Part shown: positions 7,611-14,444 of the stretch, piece after piece
How positions within the stretch are numbered: position 1 is the first letter of the stretch
Layout of the letters: each line of letters begins with the position of its first letter
Origin: Bacteroidota bacterium
GTDB taxonomy: Bacteria; Bacteroidota; Ignavibacteria; Tepidaquicellales; Tepidaquicellaceae
Assembly: GCA_023429265.1 (NCBI GenBank)
Contig: JAEYVS010000195.1
Location: 1 to 25,141 of the forward strand
Reading direction: 5' to 3'
Length of the DNA stretch: 25,141 nucleotides
Program-made: the position numbers and the translations under genes
The notes under the pieces: generated by a model
Database searches by the model: none
Seen by the model: only the letters and a program-made list of their open reading frames with translations
What the model was told of the DNA's origin: nothing

Positions 7611-7630
7611 GATCCAAGCATAACTGACTC

Positions 7631-7695
7631 GATGCAAGATGTCAAGAACCAGACACTCCGCATCCAAAGGCAGCCCTTTAAGGCTGCCTTTTTTT
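7631..7695 (+). terminator. Structured 3' UTR and terminator of barrel copy 1
   Basis: The terminator stem AAAGGCAGCC (7666-7675) pairs with GGCTGCCTTT (7682-7691) and is followed by T residues. Just upstream, GATGC (7631-7635) and GCATC (7660-7664) can form a second stem. The whole stretch recurs almost unchanged after copy 2. Confidence 0.85.
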
Positions 7696-7986
7696 GTATT
7701 ATGTGTGGCAGGTACAAATATGCCAATAGTATCTTCTCAATTTTGCCCCGAAAAAACTGCAATAATAAACCATTTATACAAATTTTTCAGATTTGACTCT
7801 GCTTTATTTACGGTTATCTAATTTGATTTATTAATACTTATTCCCACCTGGGAAAAATAATTCTTATCTTTGCCCCATTTTGTTCTGCCCGGGTGTGTCG
7901 CTTTGAGCTTTACGGACAGTTCAAGTCCTTTGTAATCAGTTGTAAACTGTTAACTTAATTCTGGCGTGACCTGAAATTCGGGATTG

Positions 7987-8002
7987 TGGCACATATATTG
8001 CG
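7987..8002 (+). promoter_or_regulatory. Sigma-54 (-24/-12) promoter of the second barrel gene
   Basis: TGGCACATATATTGCG matches TGGCACGNNNNTTGCW with TGGCAC perfect and TTGC perfect at the correct spacing. The predicted start of transcription is near 8013, about 67 nt before the ATG. A small dyad CAGTT-GTA-AACTG lies 37 bp upstream (7937-7949) and might be an activator site. A TATCTTTG motif at 7865-7872 could be a separate housekeeping-type element, but no matching -33 box is obvious. Confidence 0.8.
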
Positions 8003-8079
8003 ATTATGAATGGCAAGTTGAAAGATTATCAACAATAAAAACAAAATAGAAATTAAAACTAAACTTAAAAGGAGTAAAT

Positions 8080-8715
8080 ATGAAAAAGTCATTAACCGTT
8101 TTTCTAGCATTATCGTTGATGTTTATTTTTAGTAATTCTTATTCACAATCCATTGAGACATCTTCTCATAATTCAGATAATTCAAGCACCCTCAGCCTGA
8201 ATGCAAAAAAAAGTTATGGGTACTGGGAAATAACACCAATGGGTGGTGTTCTTTTCCCGGTAACATCTATGTCGGAAAATTTTGAGATCAGTGCAAGAGC
8301 AGGTCTGGATATTACTTATAGAGTTAATAGAGAAGTGGGTATTTACGGAAACTTTGCTTACAATATGCTTACCAGCAAAGCTTCTACGACACCTAATGCA
8401 AGTTATCTGTCATATACTGTTGGTCCAAGATATTATTTTACAAATCCAAAGTTAAAATCCACTTTATTCCTTGAAGCCGGTGTTGGTGGATATACTTTTA
8501 CTCAGGATGCATATACAACTACCGATCCCCAGGGAGTTAATACAAACTTTCCTGCAGCCGGTGATACAAGATTTGGATTTAATGCAGGTATCGGTGGTGA
8601 TGTTTACCTGAGTGATAATGTGAGTCTTATGCTAAAAACTAAATACAATGTGATCCTTGGTGATAATACCAATAGCTTCATAGGTGTAGATGGCGGAGTT
8701 AACATAAGATTCTAG
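8080..8715 (+). CDS. Outer-membrane beta-barrel protein, copy 2
   Basis: The product is 211 residues, a paralogue of the 7029-7610 product. The signal peptide ends at SNSYSQ, and the last residue is the BAM-type terminal Phe (GVNIRF). It differs mainly by an insert of about 18 residues, rich in Ser and Asn (IETSSHNSDNSSTLSLNA), between the signal peptide and the first barrel strand; the barrel itself is about 89% identical by eye. Many synonymous sites have changed, so the duplication is not recent and the protein has been conserved by selection. An AAAGGAG ribosome-binding site precedes the ATG. Its own sigma-54 promoter and terminator make it an independent unit. Role: presumed induced envelope protein; the exposed insert may give a different surface property. 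Confidence 0.88.
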   Translation: MKKSLTVFLALSLMFIFSNSYSQSIETSSHNSDNSSTLSLNAKKSYGYWEITPMGGVLFPVTSMSENFEISARAGLDITYRVNREVGIYGNFAYNMLTSKASTTPNASYLSYTVGPRYYFTNPKLKSTLFLEAGVGGYTFTQDAYTTTDPQGVNTNFPAAGDTRFGFNAGIGGDVYLSDNVSLMLKTKYNVILGDNTNSFIGVDGGVNIRF

Positions 8716-8735
8716 ATCAAGCATTAAACGACTCC

Positions 8736-8798
8736 GATGCAAGATGTCAAGAATATGGCACTCCGCATCCAAAGGCAGCCACTAAGGCTGCCTTTTTT
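8736..8798 (+). terminator. Structured 3' UTR and terminator of barrel copy 2
   Basis: AAAGGCAGCC (8771-8780) pairs with GGCTGCCTTT (8786-8795), then T residues. GATGC (8736-8740) and GCATC (8765-8769) form the same upstream stem as in copy 1. The sequence between is also nearly identical to copy 1. Confidence 0.85.
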
Positions 8799-8917
8799 AA
8801 TAATTGTGTCCCAATTATGCCCTGTTTTTATTCTCAAAAATGTCTCACATTAGAAAAGGAAGCATATATAATTTTAGCTATTTGACTGTTATTTATTGAC
8901 TTATCGCAGTAAGTGCG

Positions 8918-8933
8918 TGGCACAGTAATTGAA
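8918..8933 (+). promoter_or_regulatory. Sigma-54-like promoter of the receiver gene
   Basis: TGGCACAGTAATTGAA has a perfect -24 element (TGGCAC) and TTG at the right spacing, but the -12 GC reads GA, so it is weaker than the two boxes upstream. A start near 8943 would give a leader of about 40 nt to the ATG at 8983. A dyad AATGT-CTC-ACATT lies at 8839-8851, 66 bp upstream. Confidence 0.5.
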
Positions 8934-8982
8934 GAATATATTTTTAAGATATGTATATTTGAAATCACTAAGAAATGAAAAA

Positions 8983-9399
8983 ATGAAAATACTAATAGTT
9001 GACGACGACAGAGATATGGTAAGCTTGATGAGTTTCATCTTTGCTGATGAGGGTTTTCAGGTGGAAACTGCAGGTAGTGCGGCCGAAGCAGTTGCAAAAT
9101 TATCAAACTTCAGGTATCAGGTAATAATTCTGGATTATGATCTTAGAGACAAAACCGGACTTGATGTTATCAGATTTATGAAGGAAAACAATATTAATTC
9201 TAAAATTTTAATGGTTTCCGGTTTTTCAAGGCCGGAAGTAAAAAATCAGGCTTATGAACTCGGAATCTCTAAGTTCGTTCCAAAGCCTTTCGAGATAAAA
9301 GAGTTGATGCATGACGTCAAAAAGTTATCTCAATCTCAATATGACGTCTCCAGGCGGCACGTCAATGGAGGCAGCCATAATAATCGCATACATTCTTAA
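8983..9399 (+). CDS. Stand-alone receiver-domain response regulator
   Basis: The product is 138 residues and consists almost wholly of a CheY-like receiver domain: acidic cluster VDDDRD, phospho-acceptor Asp51 in LDYD, Ser in MVSG, and Lys101 in PKPF. There is no DNA-binding or enzymatic output domain; the last 20 residues (SRRHVNGGSHNNRIHS) are a polar tail. I chose the ATG at 8983. The frame is open upstream to a TTG at 8929, but that lies inside the likely promoter, and the receiver fold begins right at MKILIVDD. Such proteins act as phosphate relays or sinks, or bind partner proteins. Its place between sigma-54 targets and an NtrC-type kinase/activator pair suggests it feeds into, or is controlled by, that pair. 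The next small gene is 48 bp downstream. Confidence 0.88.
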   Translation: MKILIVDDDRDMVSLMSFIFADEGFQVETAGSAAEAVAKLSNFRYQVIILDYDLRDKTGLDVIRFMKENNINSKILMVSGFSRPEVKNQAYELGISKFVPKPFEIKELMHDVKKLSQSQYDVSRRHVNGGSHNNRIHS

Positions 9400-9447
9400 A
9401 TAGATCTTTTAATTAACCTTATTAAATAACTTTAAAGGAAGATAAAA

Positions 9448-9597
9448 ATGCTCTGGACAATTTTCGTAATCTTGCTGGTACTCTGGTTGATAGGAATGGT
9501 AAGTTCCTATACCCTGGGTGGATTTATTCATATTCTATTAATTCTTGCCGTAGTCTCAGTTATCATTCAATTGATACGAGGCAGAAGTGCTCTTTAA
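9448..9597 (+). CDS. 49-residue membrane protein, lmo0937-like
   Basis: This short gene encodes 49 residues: an N-terminal hydrophobic helix (MLWTIFVILLVLWLIGMV), a turn SSYTLGGF, a second helix of about 17 hydrophobic residues, and a basic end (RGRSAL). That is the plan of the tiny lmo0937 family of two-helix membrane proteins. An AAAGGA ribosome-binding site sits 8 bases before the ATG, strongly supporting translation. It follows the receiver gene by 48 bp with no terminator between, so it is probably expressed from the same sigma-54-like promoter. Function is unknown; a role in the envelope response is inference from context. A short dyad GTGTTT-TT-AAACAC follows at 9601-9614 but lacks a T-run. 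Confidence 0.75.
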   Translation: MLWTIFVILLVLWLIGMVSSYTLGGFIHILLILAVVSVIIQLIRGRSAL

Positions 9598-9770
9598 CTT
9601 GTGTTTTTAAACACGTTCTTATATATGAGTATGACAATGGATTATAAGTATCATCTTAGAGATGGCCTGGCTTAGTTAGATTAGATGTTAAAACATTTTT
9701 TCTCCTTTCAAAAAAAGTTAAGTTCAGCGTCGTCTCTAAATGGTACTTTTTTTGTGAAATAATTTTTCTT

Positions 9771-11399
9771 ATGCCGGATAAAATACAAAATATAATTCCT
9801 TTTATTAAATCAGCTGCAGCATTCAATGAACCATTAATAATAATTAATGAGAAATTGAATGTTGAATACCTGAATAAACCGGCAGAAAAGCTCTTCAATA
9901 TTAAAAAAGGAGCGCAGGGCAAAATTAACATTACAAGTGTCCTTGATATTAAAAACGGTGATAGAGAAAACCTCCTTGATGAAGCAAGAAGAACACGCGG
10001 AAAAAGAAGATCTCTTAGATTTAATGCCATTGGGAAAAAGAATGAGCTTGTACCCGTGGAAGTTTCAGCTTTAGCTCTAAAAGAGAACGGAAAAAATTAT
10101 TACCTCATAAAGATCCTTGACCTGACTGACAAACTGAATACGATTGATAAGCTCAGACAGGAAAAAATGAATATTGACCTTTTAAAAAGTATAGCTATTG
10201 CCGCAAATGAAGCTTCTAATTTTGACGTAGCAATAAGGTTCGCTCTTAACAAGGTCTGTCAGAGGACAGGATGGCATATAGGACACGCTTTCCGCGTTTC
10301 AGAGTCAGACAATAAACACTTTGAATCTATGGGTATCTGGACGTATTCCGAAAATTTTGATCTGGATGAATTTAAAACTAAAACAGATACTTTAAACATT
10401 TCACTCGGACAAGGGTTGCCGGGAAATGTTTACAAAAGCAAAAAAGGTGCATGGATAGTGGATGTCTCGGATAAAAAATCATTTATAAGGCATAAGGAAG
10501 CTAAAAAAGCGGGGATTATCTCTGCCATAGCGTTCCCTTTACTTGTAAAAGATAAAGTGCTTGCTGTAGTGGAGTTTTTCTCCAGGCATTCTATTGAACC
10601 TCCGGACAAAAAATTTCTCGAATTAATGGAAAACATTGGAATTATTCTCGGGAGAGTTATTGAAAGAGATGCATCTGCTAAAAAGCTTAGCAATGCATAC
10701 ACTAAGCTGCGAGAAACGCAAAAAACTTTAATTCATAACGAAAAGCTTGCAGCAATAGGTAGGTTTTCATCAGGACTGGCTCACGAGATTAGAAACCCGC
10801 TCGCTAATATTAATGCTGCCGTGCAATATATGGTGGGAAAATACCAGATGGATGAGCGCCTTAAAGACAGTCTGGCTATAATTGAAAGAAATGGAAAATC
10901 AGCTAACAACATTATTTCTGAAATGCTGAGATACGCCTCTCCTGCAAATTACAAACTGGAAAAAGGTAGTTTAAAAGAAGTTATCGATGACATAATTAAT
11001 ATGACAAAAGCGCGTTGCGAAGAGGCAAAAGTCAAATGCATTAAAAAGATTTCCAAAGATATTCCCGACTTAATGATAAATAAAGTAAAACTCGAAGAAG
11101 CTTTTTTAAATTTTTTTGCAAATGCGATTGATTCAATGGAAGATGGCGGCGGGACTTTAACTATCTCTGCGAATGTGGAAAATGACAACGTTATAGTTAA
11201 GTTTATTGATACCGGAAAAGGAATTGCTGATAAGGACATCGATAAGGTCTTTGACCCCTTCTATACACGCAAAAAACACGGAACGGGTCTGGGAATGGGA
11301 TTAGCTCAGAATATAATTAAAGCTCATAAGGGCGATATTAGTGTTATCAGTAAACAGGGAAAGGGTACTCAGATCATCGTTTCTCTGCCTATTAATTAA
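9771..11399 (+). CDS. PAS-GAF sensor histidine kinase, NtrB-like
   Basis: The product is 542 residues and soluble: no membrane segment is visible. Order of domains: PAS-like region (about 10-120), GAF domain (about 150-290, with GQGLPGNVY and the AFPLLVKDKVLAVVEFF strand pair), a coiled linker, then a HisKA dimerisation domain with His338 in GLAHEIRNPL and an HATPase domain. In the latter, the N box is FANAID, the G1 box DTGKGI, and the G2 box GTGLGMGLA. It autophosphorylates His338 in response to a cytoplasmic signal, perhaps bound by GAF or PAS, and should pass the phosphate to the response regulator encoded 25 bp downstream. The pair has the classic NtrB/NtrC gene arrangement. The ATG at 9771 has no strong ribosome-binding site. 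Confidence 0.92.
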   Translation: MPDKIQNIIPFIKSAAAFNEPLIIINEKLNVEYLNKPAEKLFNIKKGAQGKINITSVLDIKNGDRENLLDEARRTRGKRRSLRFNAIGKKNELVPVEVSALALKENGKNYYLIKILDLTDKLNTIDKLRQEKMNIDLLKSIAIAANEASNFDVAIRFALNKVCQRTGWHIGHAFRVSESDNKHFESMGIWTYSENFDLDEFKTKTDTLNISLGQGLPGNVYKSKKGAWIVDVSDKKSFIRHKEAKKAGIISAIAFPLLVKDKVLAVVEFFSRHSIEPPDKKFLELMENIGIILGRVIERDASAKKLSNAYTKLRETQKTLIHNEKLAAIGRFSSGLAHEIRNPLANINAAVQYMVGKYQMDERLKDSLAIIERNGKSANNIISEMLRYASPANYKLEKGSLKEVIDDIINMTKARCEEAKVKCIKKISKDIPDLMINKVKLEEAFLNFFANAIDSMEDGGGTLTISANVENDNVIVKFIDTGKGIADKDIDKVFDPFYTRKKHGTGLGMGLAQNIIKAHKGDISVISKQGKGTQIIVSLPIN

Positions 11400-11424
11400 T
11401 AATATTTATAAAGGGGACCTAAAA

Positions 11425-12792
11425 GTGAAAAACATAATTGTAGTTGACGACAACCAGGACATGAGGTTTATGCTTACATCCATTCTAAGGGATGAAGGCT
11501 TTAAAGTCTCTGAAATGGAAACAGCAGAACAACTGCTGAAAAAGATCAAAAACGGGGACGATGTTGATCTTGTGCTGCTCGATAATCAGCTGCCCGGAAT
11601 TAACGGTCTGGAAGCTCTTAAAAAGGTGAAGGCAATAAACGAGGATGTAATTGTAATTATGCTCACAGCCTTTGGAAAAGTAGACGGAGCCGTTGAGGCA
11701 ATGAAAGATGGAGCATACGACTATATAACAAAACCTTTCGACAATAAAGAGCTTCTTCTGATTATCAACCGTGCAATGGAAAGAAGTATGCTGGGTACGG
11801 AAATTAAAACACTGAAAAAGAAGCTCGGTGAATCTGCGCTCACTGAAGAAATGCTCGGCAAAAGTTCACAGGTAAAAGACATAATAAAGCAGATTGGGAT
11901 TGTAGCCCCTACTAATATGACAGTCGTCATCGAAGGAGAAAGCGGCACAGGTAAGGAAGTTTATTCCAACCTTATCCACAGGAAAAGCAGCAGAGCAGAT
12001 AAAACCTTTGTTGCCATCGACTGCGGAGCCATCCCGGAAACTCTCATTGAGAGCGAACTTTTCGGACACGAAAAAGGCGCTTTTACCGGAGCGGATAAAG
12101 CAAAACAGGGTAAATTCGAGGAAGCTAACGGCGGCACGCTGTTTCTGGATGAGATTACAAACCTCTCCGATTCAAACCAGAAAACACTGCTCCGCGTGAT
12201 CCAGGAGAAAAAGCTAACCAGGATTGGCGGTAAAGGTGTTATAAATTTTGACGTACGCATAATTGCGGCGTCTAATAAACCAATTCCCGAGGCAGTAAAT
12301 GAAGGGAAATTCAGGGCTGACCTATATTACAGGCTCAATGAATTTAATATTTATCTCCCTCCTTTGAGAGATAGAAAAGAAGACATTACTGTGATCCTTA
12401 AAAATCTTCTGGATGAAGCAAATAGGGACCTTAATAAAAACATAAAGGGCTTCAGCAAGGACGCAATGAACAACCTTCTGAAATACGACTGGCCCGGTAA
12501 TGTCAGAGAACTCCGGAACGTGGTCAGAAAATCTGCGCTGATGGAAGAAACTGATCTTATCAGAAATCCAATCATCCCGAGGCTTGAAATTGATCTAACG
12601 GGCAATAACGGTAAAGCTCATCTCGATGACCTCGCTGATATGACCCTGGAGCAGGCTACGGATATGATAGAGAGGAAAGCCATACAGAAAGCTATAGAAA
12701 GGTCTCACGGTAATAAGAACAAGGCTGCGGAGCTCCTGGACGTTAATAGAAAGACCTTGTATAGAAAAATGAAAAAACTGGGTTTAAGCTAA
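11425..12792 (+). CDS. NtrC-family sigma-54-dependent response regulator
   Basis: The product is 455 residues from a GTG start at 11425. That start is chosen because GGGGAC lies 7 bases upstream and the receiver fold begins at once (KNIIVVDDNQDM); a longer frame would run into the kinase gene. Domains: receiver (1-120; phospho-acceptor Asp53 in LLDNQLPG, Lys103 in TKPF); AAA+ ATPase (about 145-380; Walker A GESGTGKE at 171-178, sigma-54-contacting GAFTGA at 218-223, Walker B LDE at 242-243); and a Fis-type helix-turn-helix (about 410-455, NKNKAAELLDVNRKTLYRKM). The intact GAFTGA loop means it should open sigma-54 promoters. The neighbouring genes at 7029, 8080 and 8983 carry such promoters, so they are its probable targets. 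Confidence 0.95.
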   Translation: MKNIIVVDDNQDMRFMLTSILRDEGFKVSEMETAEQLLKKIKNGDDVDLVLLDNQLPGINGLEALKKVKAINEDVIVIMLTAFGKVDGAVEAMKDGAYDYITKPFDNKELLLIINRAMERSMLGTEIKTLKKKLGESALTEEMLGKSSQVKDIIKQIGIVAPTNMTVVIEGESGTGKEVYSNLIHRKSSRADKTFVAIDCGAIPETLIESELFGHEKGAFTGADKAKQGKFEEANGGTLFLDEITNLSDSNQKTLLRVIQEKKLTRIGGKGVINFDVRIIAASNKPIPEAVNEGKFRADLYYRLNEFNIYLPPLRDRKEDITVILKNLLDEANRDLNKNIKGFSKDAMNNLLKYDWPGNVRELRNVVRKSALMEETDLIRNPIIPRLEIDLTGNNGKAHLDDLADMTLEQATDMIERKAIQKAIERSHGNKNKAAELLDVNRKTLYRKMKKLGLS

Positions 12793-12928
12793 TCCTGTTA
12801 TTACAGTGTTTAGCTTATCTCAATTCAATTTAAATTAACGAATGAATTAATTATTTTTAGTTTTATAATGGAACTAATGTTAAACTAATTCATTCAAATA
12901 AAGAACTTTATTAATTAAACAAAGACAA

Positions 12929-13621
12929 ATGAAAAACATTTATTTAGCGCTTATTATAGCGATTATCGGTGGTATCACACTTACCGGTGGAGACTGTGAC
13001 GACAGTACAGGAACCGGCGGCGGTACCCAAAATGACCCAAATGTGTTGGTATTTGAAAATCTTGTAGTTGCAGAACTGGATCCAACAAATGGACAATTTG
13101 GCGGTCAATCCCCCAGTGCATTAAATTTATTAATAGGAAGGGTTGATAGTGCTAATTCCAATGATAAAGATATTTCATTAGTAGATGAAAATAGTACTAG
13201 TCAGAATTTTTATTTCCGTTCTGGCAGTTTAAGTGATAATTTACCTATTGGATATCTTACAAAATTTGGTCAATTGATTGAAGCTACAAGTATGACACAA
13301 GCACAATTTGATACACTCTCACGAATTTGGAATTCACCTCTTAATTCAGATACATTACTAGCAGGTGATTTTCCGAATGAAAATACTCGATATCCAGGAG
13401 CTAATGAATTTTTTAATCACCCTCTTCAAAACAACACTGTTTACGCTTTTTATCTTCAAGGAAAAGATCAAGCTGGTGTAACTTCCAATCCGGTTTTTGG
13501 ACTACTTAGATTAGAAGGTACACAGGAAGTTGGTGGATTGTATGATTTTAGAGTATCTGTGGATGTAAAAATTAATGTTGCTGGAATAAACCAATTTAGA
13601 CAACAAGTACCTGTTCAATAA
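12929..13621 (+). CDS. Exported protein of unknown function, possible lipoprotein
   Basis: The product is 230 residues. A hydrophobic signal segment (about 4-19) is followed by TGGDCDDSTGTGGG. Cys23 with following acidic residues and a Gly/Ser/Thr-rich tether is what one expects of a surface lipoprotein in this phylum, but the residue before Cys is Asp rather than Gly or Ala, so the lipobox is not canonical. The body (about 38-230) looks beta-rich and carries no motif I recognise; it resembles the immunoglobulin-like extracellular proteins common in this group only in general terms. The coding sequence is AT-rich by eye. A 10-bp inverted repeat (GAATGAATTA at 12840-12849, TAATTCATTC at 12886-12895) lies upstream, and a strong terminator closes the unit. 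Confidence 0.72.
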   Translation: MKNIYLALIIAIIGGITLTGGDCDDSTGTGGGTQNDPNVLVFENLVVAELDPTNGQFGGQSPSALNLLIGRVDSANSNDKDISLVDENSTSQNFYFRSGSLSDNLPIGYLTKFGQLIEATSMTQAQFDTLSRIWNSPLNSDTLLAGDFPNENTRYPGANEFFNHPLQNNTVYAFYLQGKDQAGVTSNPVFGLLRLEGTQEVGGLYDFRVSVDVKINVAGINQFRQQVPVQ

Positions 13622-13641
13622 GTTTTAATCTAAGATTTATC

Positions 13642-13670
13642 AAAAAGCCTCCTGTTGGGAGGCTTTTTTT
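13642..13670 (+). terminator. Rho-independent terminator of the exported protein gene
   Basis: AAAAAGCCTCC (13642-13652) pairs perfectly with GGAGGCTTTTT (13658-13668) around a 5-nt loop, followed by further T residues. Confidence 0.88.
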
Positions 13671-13698
13671 GTATTACCTCTAGCAAAGCTTGACTCAC

Positions 13699-13758
13699 TC
13701 TCCCCTTTGTACAAAGGGGAGAAGCCGATGTTAGCGAGAAACGAGCGTCTACATCGGC
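13699..13758. repeat. Palindrome plus adjacent stem-loop, probable dispersed intergenic element
   Basis: Positions 13699-13722 form a perfect 24-bp palindrome (half-site TCTCCCCTTTGT). Directly after it, GCCGATGT (13724-13731) pairs with ACATCGGC (13751-13758) around a 19-nt loop. The AGAGGGGTTT that follows could compete with the first palindrome. The arrangement resembles dispersed extragenic palindromic elements in Bacteroidota-like genomes; copy number here cannot be seen from one window. Confidence 0.6.
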
Positions 13759-13846
13759 AGAGGGGTTTAGAATCCCAAAAATCTCCATCAGAAAATTTTC
13801 CTAGGTTACTTCGGCGCTAAAAAAATTACTTTCATCACTTTTTCCT

Positions 13847-13964
13847 CGTCAAGTCAATCTGCCATCATCAAAGTTTTTACAATCATTTAAGTGGCACTTG
13901 GTATAGATGCGCTATACAACTATTTTTTTCTTGCTTATCATATCCCACTTCATTTATATTTGTA
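13847..13964. repeat. Degenerate 118-bp direct repeat, copy A
   Basis: The repeat shares with copy B the landmarks CTCGTCAA near its start, GTATAGATGCGCTAT in the middle, a T-run, TTGCTT, and TATATTTGTAT at its end, at matching distances. GTATAG-ATGCG-CTATAC is a perfect stem-loop in this copy. The end carries TATATTTG (13954-13961) with TTG 21 nt upstream, like a Bacteroidetes promoter. Confidence 0.55.
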
Positions 13965-14036
13965 TTGAACTTCTAGTACTGCCATAGAATTCAAACCATC
14001 TGTTCTTTGACGTATGATATTATAGATTTGATAAAT

Positions 14037-14053
14037 CCCCTCCGACGGAGGGG
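14037..14053. repeat. Perfect palindrome CCCCTCCG-A-CGGAGGGG
   Basis: The 8-bp arms are GC-rich and are flanked by AAAT and TAGGGGTGGG in an AT-rich surrounding. It resembles the short extragenic palindromes dispersed in related genomes. Confidence 0.55.
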
Positions 14054-14183
14054 TAGGGGTGGGTTGACAAGTATACGAAAAATAATTAACCTCCATCCCC
14101 CGGACTTAAAATAAATCTGAATTAACCGAAGATCTTTCTATTTTCTAATCCACAATCACCGTAGGTGATTTAAAATGCCCATT

Positions 14184-14333
14184 AAATTAAAACAGCGAAG
14201 AAAGTTTCGAGGATTCGAGTGTTCTCGACGTAGTCGAGACGGACGGGTACTGTCTGAGTTCCGAAGCGGGGGAGTTGAGGAACGAGTTTAGCCGTCCGAA
14301 CGAAGAACACGAGAAACTTAGCTGTTTTAATTT
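14184..14333. repeat. 150-nt nested stem-loop element
   Basis: The ends are a perfect 13-bp inverted repeat (AAATTAAAACAGC at 14184-14196; GCTGTTTTAATTT at 14321-14333). Inside, GTTTC (14204-14208) matches GAAAC (14313-14317), CGGACGG (14240-14246) matches CCGTCCG (14292-14298), and GTTCC (14258-14262) matches GGAAC (14279-14283), all nested in order. It is much GC-richer than its surroundings. It may be a structured RNA or a non-autonomous mobile repeat; the strand is not determined. Confidence 0.6.
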
Positions 14334-14347
14334 TAGGGCTGCCTTTT

Positions 14348-14373
14348 GCTTCTTTTGGGCAAGCAAAAGAAGC
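14348..14373. repeat. 10-bp perfect hairpin next to the 150-nt element
   Basis: GCTTCTTTTG (14348-14357) pairs with CAAAAGAAGC (14364-14373) around a 6-nt loop. It lies 14 bp after the nested element and may be part of the same dispersed unit. It lacks a terminal T-run on the plus strand, so it is not a standard terminator. Confidence 0.5.
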
Positions 14374-14444
14374 CGTCGGAGACTATTACCTTTAGTTATA
14401 TCTAGTTAAAACTTCTTGAAATTTATTAATTTCACCCTTTCCCC

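Noticed and set aside
9741..9756. Sigma-54-like box TGGTACTTTTTTTGTG before the kinase gene
   Set aside because: It lacks the C in both -24 and -12 elements and would put the transcription start only a few bases before the ATG.
9656..10030. 124-codon minus-strand open frame opposite the kinase start
   Set aside because: It overlaps the conserved PAS region of the kinase gene on the other strand and has no recognisable domain.
11341..11424. N-terminal extension of the sigma-54 activator overlapping the kinase gene
   Set aside because: The receiver fold starts at the GTG at 11425, which has a good ribosome-binding site; the extension is just the kinase 3' end in another frame.
13724..13775. 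tRNA-like fold after the 24-bp palindrome
   Set aside because: There is a long stem and a GGGGTTTAGAATCCC segment, but no T-loop TTC, anticodon arm or acceptor CCA arrangement.
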